A model generated the notes under the pieces. It ran no database searches, was not told where the DNA came from, and saw only the letters and a list, made by a program, of their open reading frames with translations. The translations under genes were made by a program, and so were the position numbers. A stretch of DNA of 64,000 nt from Sporothrix humicola. Its lineage: Eukaryota; Ascomycota; Sordariomycetes; Ophiostomatales; Ophiostomataceae. Positions within the stretch are counted from its first letter, which is position 1. The number at the start of each line of letters is the position of its first letter. This document shows positions 10,115 through 20,932 of this stretch, piece after piece. The stretch is from assembly GCA_021396245.1 (NCBI GenBank), contig WNYE01000002.1:496001-560000 (forward strand). The letters are read 5' to 3'.

Positions 10115-12976
10115 GTTGAGGCGGTCGGGACTAAGGTGAGGTAGAGAGAGGCCTGATGTCGAGCGAAGTTGATGTGTCGTGGGCGTGAGGAGGCCGAACA
10201 CGGACCGGTCCAGGAACGTCGGATGGGAGAGAGGAACGATGTAACGACAGGCAGAAAAACGAAGGAGAGAAAGACAAAAGACAACAGACAAAAGAGTGAC
10301 AAGACAACTGGTAACAGAAAGAGGGGCGGTCGCAAAACTGATCAAAAGAATTCCCCGATATCCGCGCCCTACGAGTATTACCTCATGCAGAGAAAGGAAC
10401 AAGAAGGGGACGAGAGACAGGAAAAGAGGAGAACAAGAAAAAGGTACAAAGGAGGGGAGGAAAGGAAAGACACGAGAGAAGAGAAATCGAGGGTCCAGCA
10501 CCAAGAAGAAGCGCGTAGGCCGGTGGTGTTCGTGGTCCACTTGGCCAAGAAGCCGTTAAGAAAGAAGGGTCTTCACGTAAAAGGCTGGACGAAGACAAAG
10601 TCAAGGAAGCCAAACAACTGGTCAATGGTCGCGTGGGAACCAGGCAAGACGGGAACCAGAGAACTCGAAGAGACGTAGGAGGGAAGAAAAGGAGGCGCAA
10701 AATCATCTTCTCTTCAGATCCTGGCGTCTGTCTTTCTCCCATCTGGTTGCCTCATTTTACTACTGTCAACGGCCCTGGCCCTAACACGATGCACAGGCAC
10801 AAGAGGAAGAAGAACAAGGGGAATGTCAAAATACGGCGCGCCGGCTCGTCCAATACCCGTGGGCAGCACTCAGTGAGTGCCTGCCGACTGACTCTCCCTC
10901 TCTGCTGAAGTGCGGAATTCTCGCGATGCTTTTGACTTAAACACAGACCCCTGCCAGCTGAAGACAAGGATGTCGCATTCTCCATCCATCCCATGTGCGT
11001 TTGCGGGAGAGCGTCCCCATTATGGTGGGCGGAACGGTCCAATGAACTGCCCGTGCTGTGACCATCGCACTGAGAAAGACTGGAAAACTTTCCGTGGTGC
11101 TGTCGACGGCTCTGAAAAACAGCGAAAACGCCCAAAAACAAAGGCTGTGTTTCCTTGATTTCAAAAAAGAAAACCCAGAGAGGAAAAGGGGTGCCAAGAC
11201 GCTCTAGGGCTAGTACTGAACCAGCATAAGCGTCGAGGAAAGCGTTAAAAGGCGAACTGACGAACGAGAGAAGAGTCGACTTTGAATCCAGTGCTCCATC
11301 GTTACAAAAGACCCACGATCGTGGCTGAAAATGGCAAACTCTGCGGTTGACGCAGGGGAAGTGCAGCTTTCTTCCTTTTCTTTCTTCTGCCTTTTGCAGA
11401 TGTTGAGATGAATCTCTCGTCTGAAATCGTGGCTTGTAGAATGCAGATTGGAATCGTGAAGCAAATCCGTTGACAGAGTCAGTTGACAACTCGTTGGCCG
11501 CCTTTGTCTTCAGCAGCCAAGCCGCTATCTGGACCAATATTGAACAACACCTTCCCAAGTCCAGCAGGGATCGGCAAACGCGCCGTTCACCACTGAAAGA
11601 CATGGCCGACAGGCAGTGATCAGTGGCCGAAAGTTCTGACAGCAAGGGCAAAGCCGCTCCGGGAGGCAACTGAGACGGGCTGGACGGGGAAAGGCATCTT
11701 GGTGGGCATCTTGACAGGCGCCTCGACAGGCGTTTTTTCTCTCGGCGGTCGTCCTCGGCCCAGCATTGTGCCTGTCCAGTGAGGATTTTGTGTTCCCCAC
11801 TGTATTAGGTTTAGCAGGGAAACGAACAGGGAAAGGGAAACACACAGAGTGATAAAGTCAAAAGAGGAAGGGGAAGAAAACTCACTGAACCCTTCTTCCG
11901 CATCGTTGCCCGCAGTTCACCTTTCACGCCAGCATGGGTGGTTTTTCCCTTTCACTGCATAATTCTCTCTCTGTCGGCCTCTCGCTCTCCTCGTTTTCTT
12001 CGCTTGTGTGACGCCGCCATTGGCCAGAAATCCGGCGGTTTGGGCTGGAAAGAGTAATGATGTTGCATCGCTGGCACCCTGCAAGCTGGGAAGCAAAAGA
12101 GTCTCGTTCGGTTTACGAGGCACTGAAAGGACTCGAAAGGCACCGTGCCATTTCCCTTTATTCAGTGCAGAGGCGTCAGGCGTTTATTTAGGCTTGCCTC
12201 GTCTGGGTGTAAGTCAAAGTGGACAACCGAAATTTTCAACTGTAAACTGAGTTAGCGATCAGATAACGTTAGTTGACGTTAACGTTAATGTCAGAAAAAT
12301 TAGCTTTCGTTCGCGCTCCTTGTGGCGTTCATGGCTTCCATTTGTCTTCTCTCACCTTTCCCTTTTGCACCCATCGTTCAGGGGAAATTTTGCACTTTTG
12401 TGATGTCTTCCTCAGTTTGGCCTGGCCTGTCGCGGTTGCTCTCTTCGATTCGTGGATTGCTGGCTGGCGTTATGGCCAAGACTCTGAAAACCCGCTAGCC
12501 CTGCAAGTTTCCAGGGTCGTGGGCGGTCGACGACAAGGGGGGAAATGAAGCCAGGGGATGTGGCGTTCTTTGAATCCTTCGCCCAAGCCGTTATGGTGAA
12601 CCGCGCTCAACCAAACTCTGTGAGTGTGAGTGAGTGAGAAACAAGCATCACATCCGGCAGTAAGAAATCGACACAGAAAATGACAAAATGGGAGTACTGA
12701 AAACCAAAAGGGCCAAAATATATTGAATGAACTGCCATGTCATACACAATACGTCGTGCTCCGTACAGGATACAGAGAGGGAACAAGAAATACCGCCCAA
12801 GAAATGCGGTGTTACAAAAGAGAACCAAAACCAAAACGCTTGAAAAAATGTTTGTGTGTCCCTGCATAAAAGGAAAGGGGCCTGCATCTTTCCCGCCTCA
12901 CTTCAAAACTTGACCTAGTCAGAGTCGATGGTAGGGCGTTCTCACCCTTACTCTGGACCTCACCTGGACTCGGTGC
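10115..12976. other. Long intergenic region, promoter of the six-cysteine surface protein
   Basis: About 2.9 kb with no supported gene. From 10160 to 10700 the plus strand is GA-rich, i.e. the minus-strand leader of the surface-protein gene is CT-rich. A 305-codon minus-strand open frame (11669-10752) and smaller ones were examined; they contain no recognisable domain and have composition like the surrounding non-coding DNA. No RNA gene or repeat family was recognised. Confidence 0.55.
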
Positions 12977-15328
12977 TCAGTACCAGCCGGTGTACTCGGT
13001 ATTATTGTTATCCTCGTCGCCTGGCGGCCCGGCCTCATCTTGACCCTGGCCCTGACCTTGACCGTCCCACCCCCAGCCGGTGCCCGACTGGCCATGGCCG
13101 GCATTGGACGACGGGCCAGAGTGGCCGTTGTTCATCGAACCGTCATGAACTGAAGCACCATTCATCGAACCGTCACCGGAATAGTCGTCAGCAAACGTCG
13201 CCCAGTTGCCGCTACGATCGGCTTTGTGGGCATTGTGGTCAGTACTGTGGTTGGCGTTGGTGTCGTCGTGGTGCTCACCGTCGTGGCTCGCAGGAAATCC
13301 CCAGTCATTGTCACGGTTGACGGTGGTGTTGTTGTTACTGATTCCGTTGTCGAATCCAGATCCAGGGGGGCCAGTGTAGCGACCCCAGCCATTGGCCCCG
13401 CCGTTCTCAGCAGCATTCTGGTCAGGTTCTTCCGGTGCGCTCGGCCCGGCGCCGTTAAACCCAGGATGCACCTCAGCTTCAGTCGTCGGGCCCTCCCAGC
13501 CCGTTCCATACTAGGGAGCAGGCTCAAAAGCGGCTCCGTCACCTTGGCCGCGATTACGACGACGATGCCGGTTACGACGACCTTGATTCACCGAGTTATT
13601 CCAGCCATTGTTACCGTTATCTTGGGTCGCTTCCGGCCCAGCCTGCGTCTCGGTGTGGGCTGCAGTGTCTTGATGTCCAAAGAAGCCTTGGGCAACTTCT
13701 GCAGCGGCGGCGGCCATGGACGCGGGATGGTAATGTTCGGTAGCAGGAGCGCGGTGCGGACGGCCAACGAACCAGCGGAGCCAGTCACGGCGGCTCTCAA
13801 GGATAATGTGTGATCCGGTAGCGTACCGGTACCCATTGGATTGCGGGGCTTGGGGTTGGTTGTGGTGATGATGGTGGTGGTGGTGGTGATGGTGATGGAA
13901 GTGCCGGCACTGACGGGGTTTCCCATCTTCGTTTGCGTCACCAGACTGGCCGGTGTGTTCCGCCATCTTCTCAACCTTGAACTCGACATGGCGGTTAGCT
14001 TGCTGTCCAGGGAGCTGCCCGTGTCCCTTGTTGAGGTCGCCGTCTCGAACACGTTCGTCGCCAAAAATGTGAAAGGGACAGTTGCTGTCGATGCAGACAT
14101 AGTGGCCGTGGTCGTGGTCCTGGACGGTATGGATATGCCCGCCACCGCCCATGGCGGCATGTTCGTACCGTCTCTCGTACCGCGCCGCCGTCTCAAGCCA
14201 CCACGACCAGCGCAGCTGCCGCAAGAACTGCCACTGCATCTTGACGAGGCCCAGCAGTGTGTCGATGGCGTCCTTAGTGAGCCCAAAGACACCGGACTCG
14301 GCGAGTGTTGAGTAGCCGACGTGGCCAATGCCGAACAGTACAAGACCTGTGGCGGTTGAGACGACCAGGATGGCGCCAAAGATGAAAGGAGCCAGTGCCT
14401 CCACAGCACCTTCAGTAAAGGTGCCAGAAGCGGTTTTGAGAAGGCTGACCACAATCTTGCCCAGTGTTCGAAGGGGTGTCTCCGGTTTCTCTTGTGGCTC
14501 TTGCATTTGGCGGACTCGGTTAACGCGACGGGGAGGACGGGGAGGTGTATCTTGGTGCTGGGCCTCGAAGACTGGGCTGCCCGGCTGTGACGACTGTTCA
14601 GCCCCGTCTGAGGCGTCTGACATATCCGGTGTCAGGAAGGGGGTCTCGGCAGCAGCAACGTTTGCATCTGCGGGATCGTTCACGGCAACTGGGCCGCCGA
14701 AAATGAAGCAGAGCCGGTCGAGCTTGAGGCCACGCGCAGCCTCGCGTGACGTGGTATAAAACGTGTAAACCAGCATCGGGAACACAAAGACAACAAGTGT
14801 TGTCGGGTAGACCTGACGCATAAGTGCCCAGCCGAACACGTTGTCTTGGAGAGACACCGAAGCGTGGAATCCCGGGCCGCCAGATGGCTCTGTCGGAGGC
14901 CAAGTCAGGCTTTGGATACGTCCACTGTTGAAGGCCAGGTTGACGACAGCACGAGCGGCCTGTTTCGTTGTGCTGAAGCGATTGATGGCAAACGATGAGT
15001 CTTTCGTCTTGCCTGTCAGGTCACCGACTCCAAGAGGATCGCCGAGGGAAAAGAGGAAACCGAGAAGGTAGGCATAGTTGGCAACGAAAACAATGGGCCA
15101 GGTCGAGATGCCACGAACCGTGCTAGCGAACCACAGCAGAAAGTTGAGGTAACGGATGAGAAGCTTCTCGTAGGTGTGGCCGCACACAAGATGCAGAAAC
15201 GGGGGGCCAAACAGGATGGAGCCTACAACAGCAGCTGCAACGGCTTGGACAGCAACAATGCAGTGAGGCGGTTTTGGCATTCTGGAGAACACCACCCTCT
15301 TGAGGGTAGCAAACGGAGGCTCAACCAT
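12977..15328 (-). CDS. Polytopic membrane protein with polyhistidine tract; frame continues beyond a TAG at 13513-13511
   Basis: From the ATG at 15328 the frame runs 605 codons to a TAG at 13513-13511, then stays open in the same frame for 177 more codons to a TGA at 12979-12977. About four hydrophobic segments occur (residues ~24-45, ~57-95, ~175-195, ~318-345), then a histidine-rich region with about 13 consecutive His near residue 500. The part after the TAG is Gly/Asn/Asp/His/Trp-rich like the part before it. The TAG ends CCTGCTCCCTAG, a good 3' splice site, and a phase-0 GT at 13591-13590 would make an 81-base in-frame intron, giving 756 residues. Without splicing the protein ends at residue 605. 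I recognise no family; the His tract could bind metal, which is inference. Confidence 0.7.
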
Positions 15329-16228
15329 GGTGAATGGGTAGGGTGGGTTACATAGGTATGCTGATAGGGGTCGTAAGTCTGTAGGGAATGATGAACGATG
15401 GCGGATAAGATGGATGGGGAGTAAGGAGGTGATGAAGAGAGCATTTGTTTATTACGATGTCGAAAGGGAAAGGGAGGGGAGTCACAAAAATACATTTTGC
15501 GTGAATGCAGCAAAGAGGGAAATCACGAGGACGTAGAGGGGCTTCATTCACCGCATAGGAAGGAACGAGTGGTCGTCAACATTGCCAAACGGGAAGGAGC
15601 GATGTAGCTAGCTCTCCATGTGCTCCTTCCTCACGTTTGTTTGTATCCTAAGGCATCTAATTAGCCCGTCTCACGGGTCTTATTCCGGCCATTTACACCG
15701 AAACTTTCAGTCAATCTGAGCTTCCCAAGCCTCTCAATAGCCACTCCGGATTCAACGAGAATACGAACTGTGGAGCAATGTGCACTTCTTTGGTTTGACG
15801 ATGAATTGAATCGTCGCTGTAGAGGTTTTGTGACGATGCGCTACAATGCCTAACCCCGCGAGCCCCGTAGTGATGTCACAGGGAAACTGACACCAAAATA
15901 CGCCTGTAAATCTGCCTCAGTGTCAAACGTGAACTCATTCTCCACGAAAAACAATCATACATAATCCGATCCTCCGGCGTCTATTTAATATTAAATAAAG
16001 ACTTTAAATAAATTTTAGAATTTTTTAATCTTGGGTTTATTTATTTTCTATATTTTGTTTTAAACAAAAGTCACGAAAAAAAAAACCCCCAGATGGTAAA
16101 ATAAGAAGAAAAAGAAATTGCTCAAAGGACCGAACTAGTTTAATGAGAATAAACCGACAAGTTATCAGATAGTCATTCGAGTTTCTGTTTTGTACAGATA
16201 TATGATAATAAAGAAAAGGCCCCCCCTT
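15329..16228. other. Intergenic region between the polyhistidine protein gene and the regulator gene
   Basis: The part near 15328 is the leader of the polyhistidine-protein gene. Bases 15975-16090 are very AT-rich with T and A runs and would be the 3' flank of the regulator gene. No gene, repeat or RNA recognised. Confidence 0.55.
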
Positions 16229-18226
16229 CTACACACCATGCTCCAGAATAAACTGGTGGAAGACGCCCAGGTCGAACTCTGGACGGCACTGCATATACTG
16301 GGATCGTAGAGCCTCAATGTTAGCGTCCGAGTCCTCCGACATCACACAGAGAATACGCCGGGCAATGCGGGAAAACTCAGGCGAGTGGCGGGCGACGCCG
16401 ATCCAGCGCCGGTCGTCGGCCGGGATGCGCGCGAGCGCCAAATGCCACAGGCGGTCCCACCTGTCGAGGGCTATCAGTAGCGGGGAAGCAATGCTCGCGG
16501 GCATGCACTGCGAGCGGTAGGAGAAGACGAGCTGTAAGGCGCCGATGATGCCGTAGAAGTGGAAGACGGAGAGCGGGCCGTCCAACGATGAAGACGGAAT
16601 GTCCGAGTCGGCCATGAGGGCGGAGACGACCGACTTGAGGGAGTGTCTTTGGGTCTGGCCCCGGCTCGCCCTAGGCGAAATACTGGCATACACCTCGGCA
16701 GACGGCGCCTCCCACAGGTCGTCGTCACACGGCAGGTCACCGACCATTTCCGAGATGGACATGGTGGGTGGCCTGTTGCAGAAGAGACACAAGAGACCAT
16801 CGTTGAGCATGGCCCAAAGGGCAAGACGGGAGCAGGACTCGATGTAGATGAATGCGTGCCAGTCGGCGATCGAACTGTTCTTCTTGTTTGTCATGTCTAG
16901 CCTGCGGATCGCCTCCACCAAAGCCGGCTGCCGCAGAGTCATGGCGCGGCGGCGCGTGGCGTGGTTATTTGTGGCATTGTTGACGCTGATCTGGAGGAGG
17001 ACGATCAGGTAGGCGGCCTGACACGTCTGGAGGGCGGCGGTCAAGCTGGAAGGCTGAAGATGGTCGCCGTCGAGACTCGTGATGTCGCTGAGCCGGCGGA
17101 AGATGTACTCTTCAGCGAGGGGCTGGAGCTGTGCGGAAGCTAAGCCCAGTGAAGCATCCCTGGAGGACGTCCCGCCTGCTCCGTGGGAATACGCAACACC
17201 GCAGAGAGCAATGGCCAACAAGAGCTCTAGATTGGCCGTCTGCTTGTCAAACGTTGGCCAATGGATCAGTTTAGCGAGCAGCTGCTGTCGTCTAAAAAAG
17301 AGGGCCAACAACTTGTCAAAATCGGCCACCCCGAAGAACGCCTTCACCGTCTCGTAGTGTTTTGTCGCAGTGTCCGGGTTGTCGGTATTGGTATGGGCCA
17401 CCATCTGGAGGAGCTCCGACTCTAGAAGGATGACTCGAGGCTTGATATGATTCGGCGCAGAGGGTGTCGTCTCAATATTGTTGGTGGCACCAAAATCCAC
17501 GCCGATATCAAACAAACCAGTATTGTCAAGGTCCAATCCGAAGTATGGGTCCATGAAACCTCGGAAGAGAAGCTGAGGGTCGATTGTGTCGACACCGACG
17601 CCGAGAAGCGGGAGCTGATTCGGCGGCAGGTGAGTCGGCGTGTTTCCTCTCGTTGCGGTTGACGTCCCCGGCTCTCGTTCCGGCTCGCCGGGCACCATGA
17701 CATCGTTGACAAAGTTGATACGTGGATCAGTGCAGTTGAGCAGGAACGGGAATTGTGACCGTGCTTTCGAGACAGCCTTGGAACGATCATATTGAGGGCG
17801 GCGTTCGTCTCGTTGCCGAGATGTTGTATATGATGCCCGGTGCTCCGGTATTGTGCATAGCCGGCCGTATGTGCACTCTATCGACCGGTCTGTACATCTC
17901 TGGCAAGCTTGCCCCCGCTCACTAGCTCGCGTGCACGCAACTTTGATGCGCGCACATGGGTCGCAGGCCCTCGTTTTGCGGCCCTTCTTATGTGCTCGCA
18001 AGCGGTATTGAGGATGGCCCTGGACGTTGGAAGGACACGTCTTTTCATGTCGGCGCGCCGCGTCCGGCCGGCTCGACACCTCGTGGCAGAAGACGCATTC
18101 TCGGTTGTTGGCGGCGTTGGAGTTAATTTGGATGGGAGCAAACGGCAACTGGCAGATATGGCAATCTGAGGGGTCAGAGGGAGTAGAAGATGCGGGAATT
18201 AGCGGTCTGTTTGCCGTGGCACTCAT
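16229..18226 (-). CDS. Zn2Cys6 transcription factor with an extra C2HC-like finger
   Basis: A single open frame; the start at 18226 (MSATANRPLIP) gives 665 residues, and an upstream in-frame ATG at 18301 would add 25. The binuclear cluster has Cys88, 91, 98, 108, 111 and 118 (C-x2-C-x6-C-x9-C-x2-C-x6-C) behind a basic stretch (HKKGRKTRACDPC). Before it lie Cys22/Cys25 and a C-x2-C-x12-H-x3-C unit (Cys44, Cys47, His60, Cys64), giving a finger plus cluster layout as in some dual-type fungal regulators. A middle homology region follows (FFRRQQLLAKLIHWPTFDKQ onward). It should be a nuclear DNA-binding regulator. It is divergent to the PSST-like gene, but its targets are unknown. Confidence 0.88.
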   Translation of the reverse strand: MSATANRPLIPASSTPSDPSDCHICQLPFAPIQINSNAANNRECVFCHEVSSRPDAARRHEKTCPSNVQGHPQYRLRAHKKGRKTRACDPCARIKVACTRASERGQACQRCTDRSIECTYGRLCTIPEHRASYTTSRQRDERRPQYDRSKAVSKARSQFPFLLNCTDPRINFVNDVMVPGEPEREPGTSTATRGNTPTHLPPNQLPLLGVGVDTIDPQLLFRGFMDPYFGLDLDNTGLFDIGVDFGATNNIETTPSAPNHIKPRVILLESELLQMVAHTNTDNPDTATKHYETVKAFFGVADFDKLLALFFRRQQLLAKLIHWPTFDKQTANLELLLAIALCGVAYSHGAGGTSSRDASLGLASAQLQPLAEEYIFRRLSDITSLDGDHLQPSSLTAALQTCQAAYLIVLLQISVNNATNNHATRRRAMTLRQPALVEAIRRLDMTNKKNSSIADWHAFIYIESCSRLALWAMLNDGLLCLFCNRPPTMSISEMVGDLPCDDDLWEAPSAEVYASISPRASRGQTQRHSLKSVVSALMADSDIPSSSLDGPLSVFHFYGIIGALQLVFSYRSQCMPASIASPLLIALDRWDRLWHLALARIPADDRRWIGVARHSPEFSRIARRILCVMSEDSDANIEALRSQYMQCRPEFDLGVFHQFILEHGV

Positions 18227-18803
18227 TGTCTCGTTGTGGTGGCTGTTGTCTGTAGGTTGTTGTCGTCGGGAAAATGACAGAAAGAGAAGAGGCGACGTCA
18301 AAACAGGTGTGTGAGTTTTCCGACGTCAGAATGAAAGAGAGTGGAGATCCGACAAATTCTCGTGGAAGATGAACAAAAATCTACTAAAGTCACGGCCACA
18401 CTGCAGGTAAATTATGCCTTACACGTCAGTGTGTATAGCCAACATTTTGAGAGCATCACTAACACGCAAGGCCCCACTTATGTGTGAGTTTCCCGAAAAG
18501 AGGAGTGTGTGTAAGACGGGAGAACTCGACGACAGCCACGAAGACTGGTAATGCTTCTCTTTTAAGATTTTTTTGTGGCACGTCGTAATTCGTATCAATA
18601 TTTGGCCTGCATCTTCGGGTAAAATCGATTTTGTTCCGAAGCAACAATACCATCCCCTCAATTTCGCATCTATGATGGCCAGTGAGTATCTCGATATCAA
18701 AATCACGATATCTCCAAATAAGTCTTTGCATCATTGGACAACAGGAACTCCCTTTATATGTCTGTTTCAAATTTCAAACTGACACGAGATTTCACCAGCA
18801 AAA
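18227..18803. promoter_or_regulatory. Divergent promoter region, regulator (minus) and PSST-like gene (plus)
   Basis: These 577 bases separate two divergent start codons and must contain both promoters. No conserved element could be named with confidence. Confidence 0.5.
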
Positions 18804-19439
18804 ATGGCTTCTCGACGACTTGTCACAGTGATTGCAACGGAGGCCTTCAGACCACCCTCGCTTCGCCCTCTCTCGATCAACACCCGTCGACACTATTCCA
18901 GCGTCCAGCCAAACACAACTGCAGCGTCCTCCCTCGCCCTCGCCCGCAACGACAACGACCGCCCGACCAGCCTCGTCGAGTACACCTTGACAACACTAGA
19001 TAGCCTCGTCAACTGGGCCCGCAACGGCTCGCTCTGGCCGCTGACATTTGGCCTCGCCTGCTGCGGCATCGAGATGATGCACGTGTCGATGCCGCGCTAC
19101 GACCAGGACCGGCTGGGCATTATCTTCCGGGCGTCGCCGCGGCAAGCGGACGTGATGATTGTGGCCGGCACGGTGACGAACAAGATGGCGCCGGCGGTGC
19201 GGCAGTGCTACGACCAGATGCCGGACCCCAAATGGGTAATTAGCATGGGCAGTTGTGCCAACGGGGGCGGCTACTACCATTACAGCTACAGTGTGGTGCG
19301 AGGCGTTGACCGCATTGTGCCGGTGGACATTTTTGTGCCCGGGTGTCCGCCGACGGCCGAGGCCCTGATGTACGGCATCTTCCAGCTGCAGGCCAAGAAC
19401 CGCCGGACCAAGGTGACGCGGATGTGGTATAGGAAGTAG
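18804..19439 (+). CDS. Complex I PSST/NDUFS7-like (20 kDa) subunit, divergent intronless copy
   Basis: A single exon of 211 residues. The N-terminus is a mitochondrial-type presequence rich in Arg/Ser (MASRRLVTVI, NTRRHYSS). The mature part is the NuoB/PSST fold that carries iron-sulphur cluster N2 between NADH-oxidising and quinone modules. The four ligands are present: the adjacent pair in FGLACCGIE, Cys in MGSCANGGG and Cys in PGCPPTAEA. The family blocks PRYDQDRLGIIFRASPRQ and the C-terminus TRMWYRK are intact. Several positions that I remember as near-invariant in eukaryotes differ: RGVDRIVPVD instead of RGCDRIVPVD, GIEMMH for AVEMMH, GTVTNKMAPAVRQCYDQM for GTLTNKMAPALRQVYDQM. So it may be a second, diverged or retro-derived copy, or simply a fast-evolving single gene. 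Confidence 0.9.
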   Translation: MASRRLVTVIATEAFRPPSLRPLSINTRRHYSSVQPNTTAASSLALARNDNDRPTSLVEYTLTTLDSLVNWARNGSLWPLTFGLACCGIEMMHVSMPRYDQDRLGIIFRASPRQADVMIVAGTVTNKMAPAVRQCYDQMPDPKWVISMGSCANGGGYYHYSYSVVRGVDRIVPVDIFVPGCPPTAEALMYGIFQLQAKNRRTKVTRMWYRK

Positions 19440-19561
19440 ATATGCATTGAAACAAATGTATTCATGATCAAACTAGCATTATACATATCCTTATACGTTA
19501 CTCGACAGCCTTCTTTGATTACTCGCGTTTCATATCATCTCATGTTATCCCCACCTCCAGC

Positions 19562-20932
19562 TCAACCAAAGAACGACGGGCCGACCTTGCCTCCCACAAG
19601 AGCCTTGAGGGCGTCGATCAAGAACGTTGGCAAGACTTCCAGCGTGGCAATGTCGAGCAGCGACGACAGCTTGGTGGTGGTTTTGCAGGACGAGGCGACG
19701 GCCTTGCCGGCCATGCGGTCCTCGAGCCACTTGATGGCCATGGGCGCGCCAATGGCGGCGAGCGAGCCGTGCTCCGAGACCAAGTCGCGCGTGTAGGTGA
19801 CGCGGCTACCGCTCGCGCAGTAGGCCTTGACCAGATTGTCGGTGTCGGCAATCGGGCTGATCTCGTCAAAGACACTTTTGTAGACGTACAGCGGGATGGA
19901 GGAGGGCGGCGCCGGGGCGTACTGCAGCGAGTTGTCCTCGAGAATCTTGGTAATGTCCGGCTGGATCCACAGCGACTGGTTGTTGACCATGCCCTTGACG
20001 TCGGCCAGAAGAAAGTCGAGGATATCAGGGACAAAGCACTGGTTGAGGACTTTCTGGAACTTTGGCTTGTCGGCCTCCAACAAATGCTCGTCGAGCTCGG
20101 CGGCAATCAACGGATACTGCTGCGACAGGCCCATGATGCCGGCAGCGATGATGCCGGCAAACGGCGTCTGGTTGATCGTCTGGATCACATTGTAAATATT
20201 GGGCACGGTGCCGCCAATGGCCGCGCCGACGATATTCCCTGACAGCTCAGGAGCATAGGTCGGCTGCAGCACGGCCGCCCACGCCGATGCCAGCGAGCCG
20301 CCCGAATAGCCCCACATCGTGACCTTGGCGCTGCTCTGGATGCCTGTAAACGACGTCGACGCCAGGGCCGCCTTGATGCCGTCCAGCGTGGCCTGGCCCG
20401 CCAGCCGGTTCGCCAGGTAGGCGCCCTTGGGTCCCTCGTGGTCGGGCAGGATCACAATCCAGCCTTGATATAAAGCAGACTCGATCAGAAGAAGTTCCGC
20501 CTCGGTGACAATCGTCCCCAGAAGACCGCCCGTGGCCGCCAGCAGCTGCAGTGCATACGACGGGCCGCAGTTGATGTTGGAAGCATCCTCGGCCACCTGG
20601 TACGACAGAACCTTACTGTGGTCCGCGTTCTGCGGGATGAGCACGGTCAGCACGGTTTGTGTGGCATTGCCTACATTGTCCGTCGTGCGGTAGCGGATCT
20701 GCCAGCTGGCGGCAATGTTGACGGGGTCGACGCCGAACGCGGCAATCTGCGCGGGCGGCGCGCGGTGGTCGATGATGGCGCCCGGCGCGTAGCTGGCAAT
20801 GTTGTCCGGGACGCTGTAAAAGGGGTCCTCGCTGGGGAGAGGAGGCGAGTCGAGTCTCTTTTCGACGTCCTCGACGGGGGCGGCCAACGCCAAAGCCGCA
20901 AAAGCGGAAAGAACCGGAGAGTGGATCTTCAT
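19562..20932 (-). CDS. Secreted lipase, LIP family (secretory lipase, PF03583 type)
   Basis: A single exon of 456 residues from the ATG at 20932. The N-terminus (MKIHSPVLSAFAALALAAPV) is a signal peptide followed by a KR pro-site. The alpha/beta-hydrolase core has the nucleophile elbow GYSGGS at 208-213 (Ser210), the upstream strand GWIVILPDHEGP, and an Asp/His pair in SPIADTDNLV and SEHGSLAAIG that would complete the triad. This is the family of Candida-type secretory lipases, which hydrolyse triacylglycerols and esters outside the cell. An in-frame ATG at 21079 was rejected because it would bury the signal peptide. Tail-to-tail with the PSST-like gene, 122 bases apart. Confidence 0.9.
   Translation of the reverse strand: MKIHSPVLSAFAALALAAPVEDVEKRLDSPPLPSEDPFYSVPDNIASYAPGAIIDHRAPPAQIAAFGVDPVNIAASWQIRYRTTDNVGNATQTVLTVLIPQNADHSKVLSYQVAEDASNINCGPSYALQLLAATGGLLGTIVTEAELLLIESALYQGWIVILPDHEGPKGAYLANRLAGQATLDGIKAALASTSFTGIQSSAKVTMWGYSGGSLASAWAAVLQPTYAPELSGNIVGAAIGGTVPNIYNVIQTINQTPFAGIIAAGIMGLSQQYPLIAAELDEHLLEADKPKFQKVLNQCFVPDILDFLLADVKGMVNNQSLWIQPDITKILEDNSLQYAPAPPSSIPLYVYKSVFDEISPIADTDNLVKAYCASGSRVTYTRDLVSEHGSLAAIGAPMAIKWLEDRMAGKAVASSCKTTTKLSSLLDIATLEVLPTFLIDALKALVGGKVGPSFFG

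Noticed and set aside
10752..11669. 305-codon minus-strand open frame
   Set aside because: No recognisable domain, no codon bias like neighbours, many Cys/Trp/His in random order; looks like a chance frame in a promoter.
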